A stretch of 15,933 nt of DNA from an uncultured Oscillospiraceae bacterium (lineage in GTDB: Bacteria > Bacillota > Clostridia > Oscillospirales > Acutalibacteraceae), in NCBI GenBank assembly GCA_910588415.1, contig CAJUPK010000045.1, positions 1 through 15,933 on the forward strand. Reading direction: 5' to 3'. Below the pieces are notes generated by a model. The model was not told the origin of the DNA and did not search any database. It saw only the letters and a list, made by a program, of their open reading frames with translations. Below are positions 15,423-15,933 of the stretch, one piece after another. Each line of letters opens with the position of its first letter. The first letter of the stretch is position 1. Position numbers and translations under genes: made by a program.

Positions 15423-15451
15423 TTGCGAAGCGGGTGGGAAAATGCTATGAT
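15423..15451 (+). promoter_or_regulatory. Promoter of ruvB
   Basis: TTGCGA (15423-15428), a 17-bp spacer and TATGAT (15446-15451) with an extended-10 TGC. It predicts transcription from about 15458, immediately before the leader stem-loop. Confidence 0.75.
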
Positions 15452-15461
15452 TAGAGTGAAA

Positions 15462-15508
15462 AGAACTTCTAAAGCTCAGCAGCAAAGGCTGCTTCGCTAA
15501 GAAGTTCT
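15462..15508 (+). promoter_or_regulatory. 5'-terminal stem-loop in the ruvB leader
   Basis: AGAACTTCT (15462-15470) pairs perfectly with AGAAGTTCT (15500-15508). Inside, AGCAGC (15478-15483) pairs with GCTGCT (15488-15493) around AAAG. It begins about 4 nt from the predicted RNA 5' end and has no U-tract, so an mRNA-stabilising or regulatory leader is more likely than a terminator. Confidence 0.6.
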
Positions 15509-15546
15509 ATATTTGAGTACAACAAGGCTGTGACATGGAGGGAAAG

Positions 15547-15933
15547 ATGTCCGGAAGAACGATCGAGACAAACCTGATAGAGGAAGACATTAAAATAGAA
15601 GGGTCGTTGCGCCCACAGAAACTTGTTGACTATATTGGTCAGGAAAAGGTGAAGGACAATCTCAAAATTTATATTGAGGCGGCGAAACAGAGGGGGGACG
15701 CGCTGGACCATGTGCTGTTTTACGGACCGCCCGGGCTTGGCAAGACAACCCTCGCGGGCATTATCGCCAATGAGATGGGTGTACATATGAAAGTGACAAG
15801 CGGCCCGGCGATCGAGAAACCGGGTGAGATGGCGGCGATCCTCAACAATCTGCAGGAGGGCGACCTGCTCTTTGTGGACGAGATTCACAGGCTGAACCGG
15901 CAAGTGGAGGAAGTGCTGTATCCGGCAATGGAG
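15547..15933 (+). CDS. ruvB: Holliday junction branch migration ATPase RuvB, N-terminal part (3' truncated)
   Basis: The first 129 codons of RuvB are present; the frame is still open at the window end. RuvB is the hexameric AAA+ motor that, with RuvA, drives Holliday junctions during recombination repair. Visible hallmarks are SLRPQKLVDYIGQEKVKDNL near the start, HVLFYGPPGLGKTTLA with the Walker A motif (60-68), TSGPAIEKPGEMAAIL, and the Walker B LLFVDEIHRLNRQVEEVLYP (107-126). GGAGGG lies a few bases before the ATG. ruvA, which usually precedes ruvB in Firmicutes, is absent; instead the gene has its own promoter and leader stem-loop. Codon choice (frequent GCG for Ala) differs from the genes to the left. 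Confidence 0.95.
   Translation, partial: MSGRTIETNLIEEDIKIEGSLRPQKLVDYIGQEKVKDNLKIYIEAAKQRGDALDHVLFYGPPGLGKTTLAGIIANEMGVHMKVTSGPAIEKPGEMAAILNNLQEGDLLFVDEIHRLNRQVEEVLYPAME

Noticed and set aside
15462..15508. LexA/SOS box at ruvB
   Set aside because: GAAC and GTTC are present but 30+ bases apart instead of the four-base spacing of the Gram-positive SOS box.
15469..15903. 144-codon open frame on the - strand at the right end
   Set aside because: Antisense to unmistakable RuvB sequence with Walker A and B motifs.
1..15933. CRISPR array, tRNA, rRNA, integrase or insertion sequence
   Set aside because: No regularly spaced repeats, tRNA-like cloverleaf, rRNA sequence or transposase/integrase motifs were seen.

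Overview
The window looks like a chromosomal segment of a moderately GC-rich Gram-positive anaerobe, most likely a gut Clostridia member of the Oscillospiraceae type. This is inferred from strong GGAGG ribosome sites, sigma-A promoters (TTGACA-17-TACAAT, TTGCAT-17-TATAAT), TTG starts, an LplA-type sugar-binding protein next to a GH36 alpha-galactosidase, an XpaC/TelA pair and a DUF1538/P-II-like pair. No phage, transposase, CRISPR, rRNA or tRNA was seen.

Layout. Positions 1-2845 (+) hold the 3' end of a sugar ABC-transporter binding protein, a hairpin, and a divergent GH36 alpha-galactosidase, closed by a bidirectional terminator. Positions 2906-5294 (-) hold a PHP-domain phosphoesterase and a MATE efflux transporter. 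The MATE gene has a textbook promoter and a probable 24-codon leader ORF that overlaps its TTG start. Positions 5295-5707 carry no long gene: they hold that promoter, a hairpin/terminator, and a perfect 18-bp inverted repeat. Positions 5708-6013 (-) encode a small Asp/Ser-rich lipoprotein. Positions 6236-7174 (+) encode a PfkB-family 1-phosphofructokinase-like kinase with its own promoter.

Positions 7171-12915 (+) are the centrepiece, a six-gene array: XpaC-like membrane protein, GNAT acetyltransferase, GNAT acetyltransferase, TelA/YaaN-like protein, a divergent LemA-like protein, and a TPM-domain protein with a long RG/FG-rich tail. It is preceded by a consensus promoter that overlaps the kinase stop codon and by a 10-bp leader hairpin, and it is closed by a terminator. 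XpaC-TelA and LemA-TPM are each familiar pairs. Here they are co-directional, and the first pair is split by two acetyltransferases. An envelope-associated stress function is plausible but not shown.

Positions 13035-15299 (-) form a two-gene operon: a duplicated DUF1538 membrane protein (TTG start), then, 3 bp downstream, a protein made of two P-II-like halves. This looks like a membrane protein controlled by a P-II-like sensor, of unknown substrate. Divergently, at 15423-15933 (+), ruvB begins with a strong promoter and a 5'-terminal stem-loop, without ruvA beside it. It is cut by the window end.

The best candidates for undescribed biology are the six-gene array, the DUF1538/P-II-like pair and the MATE leader ORF.
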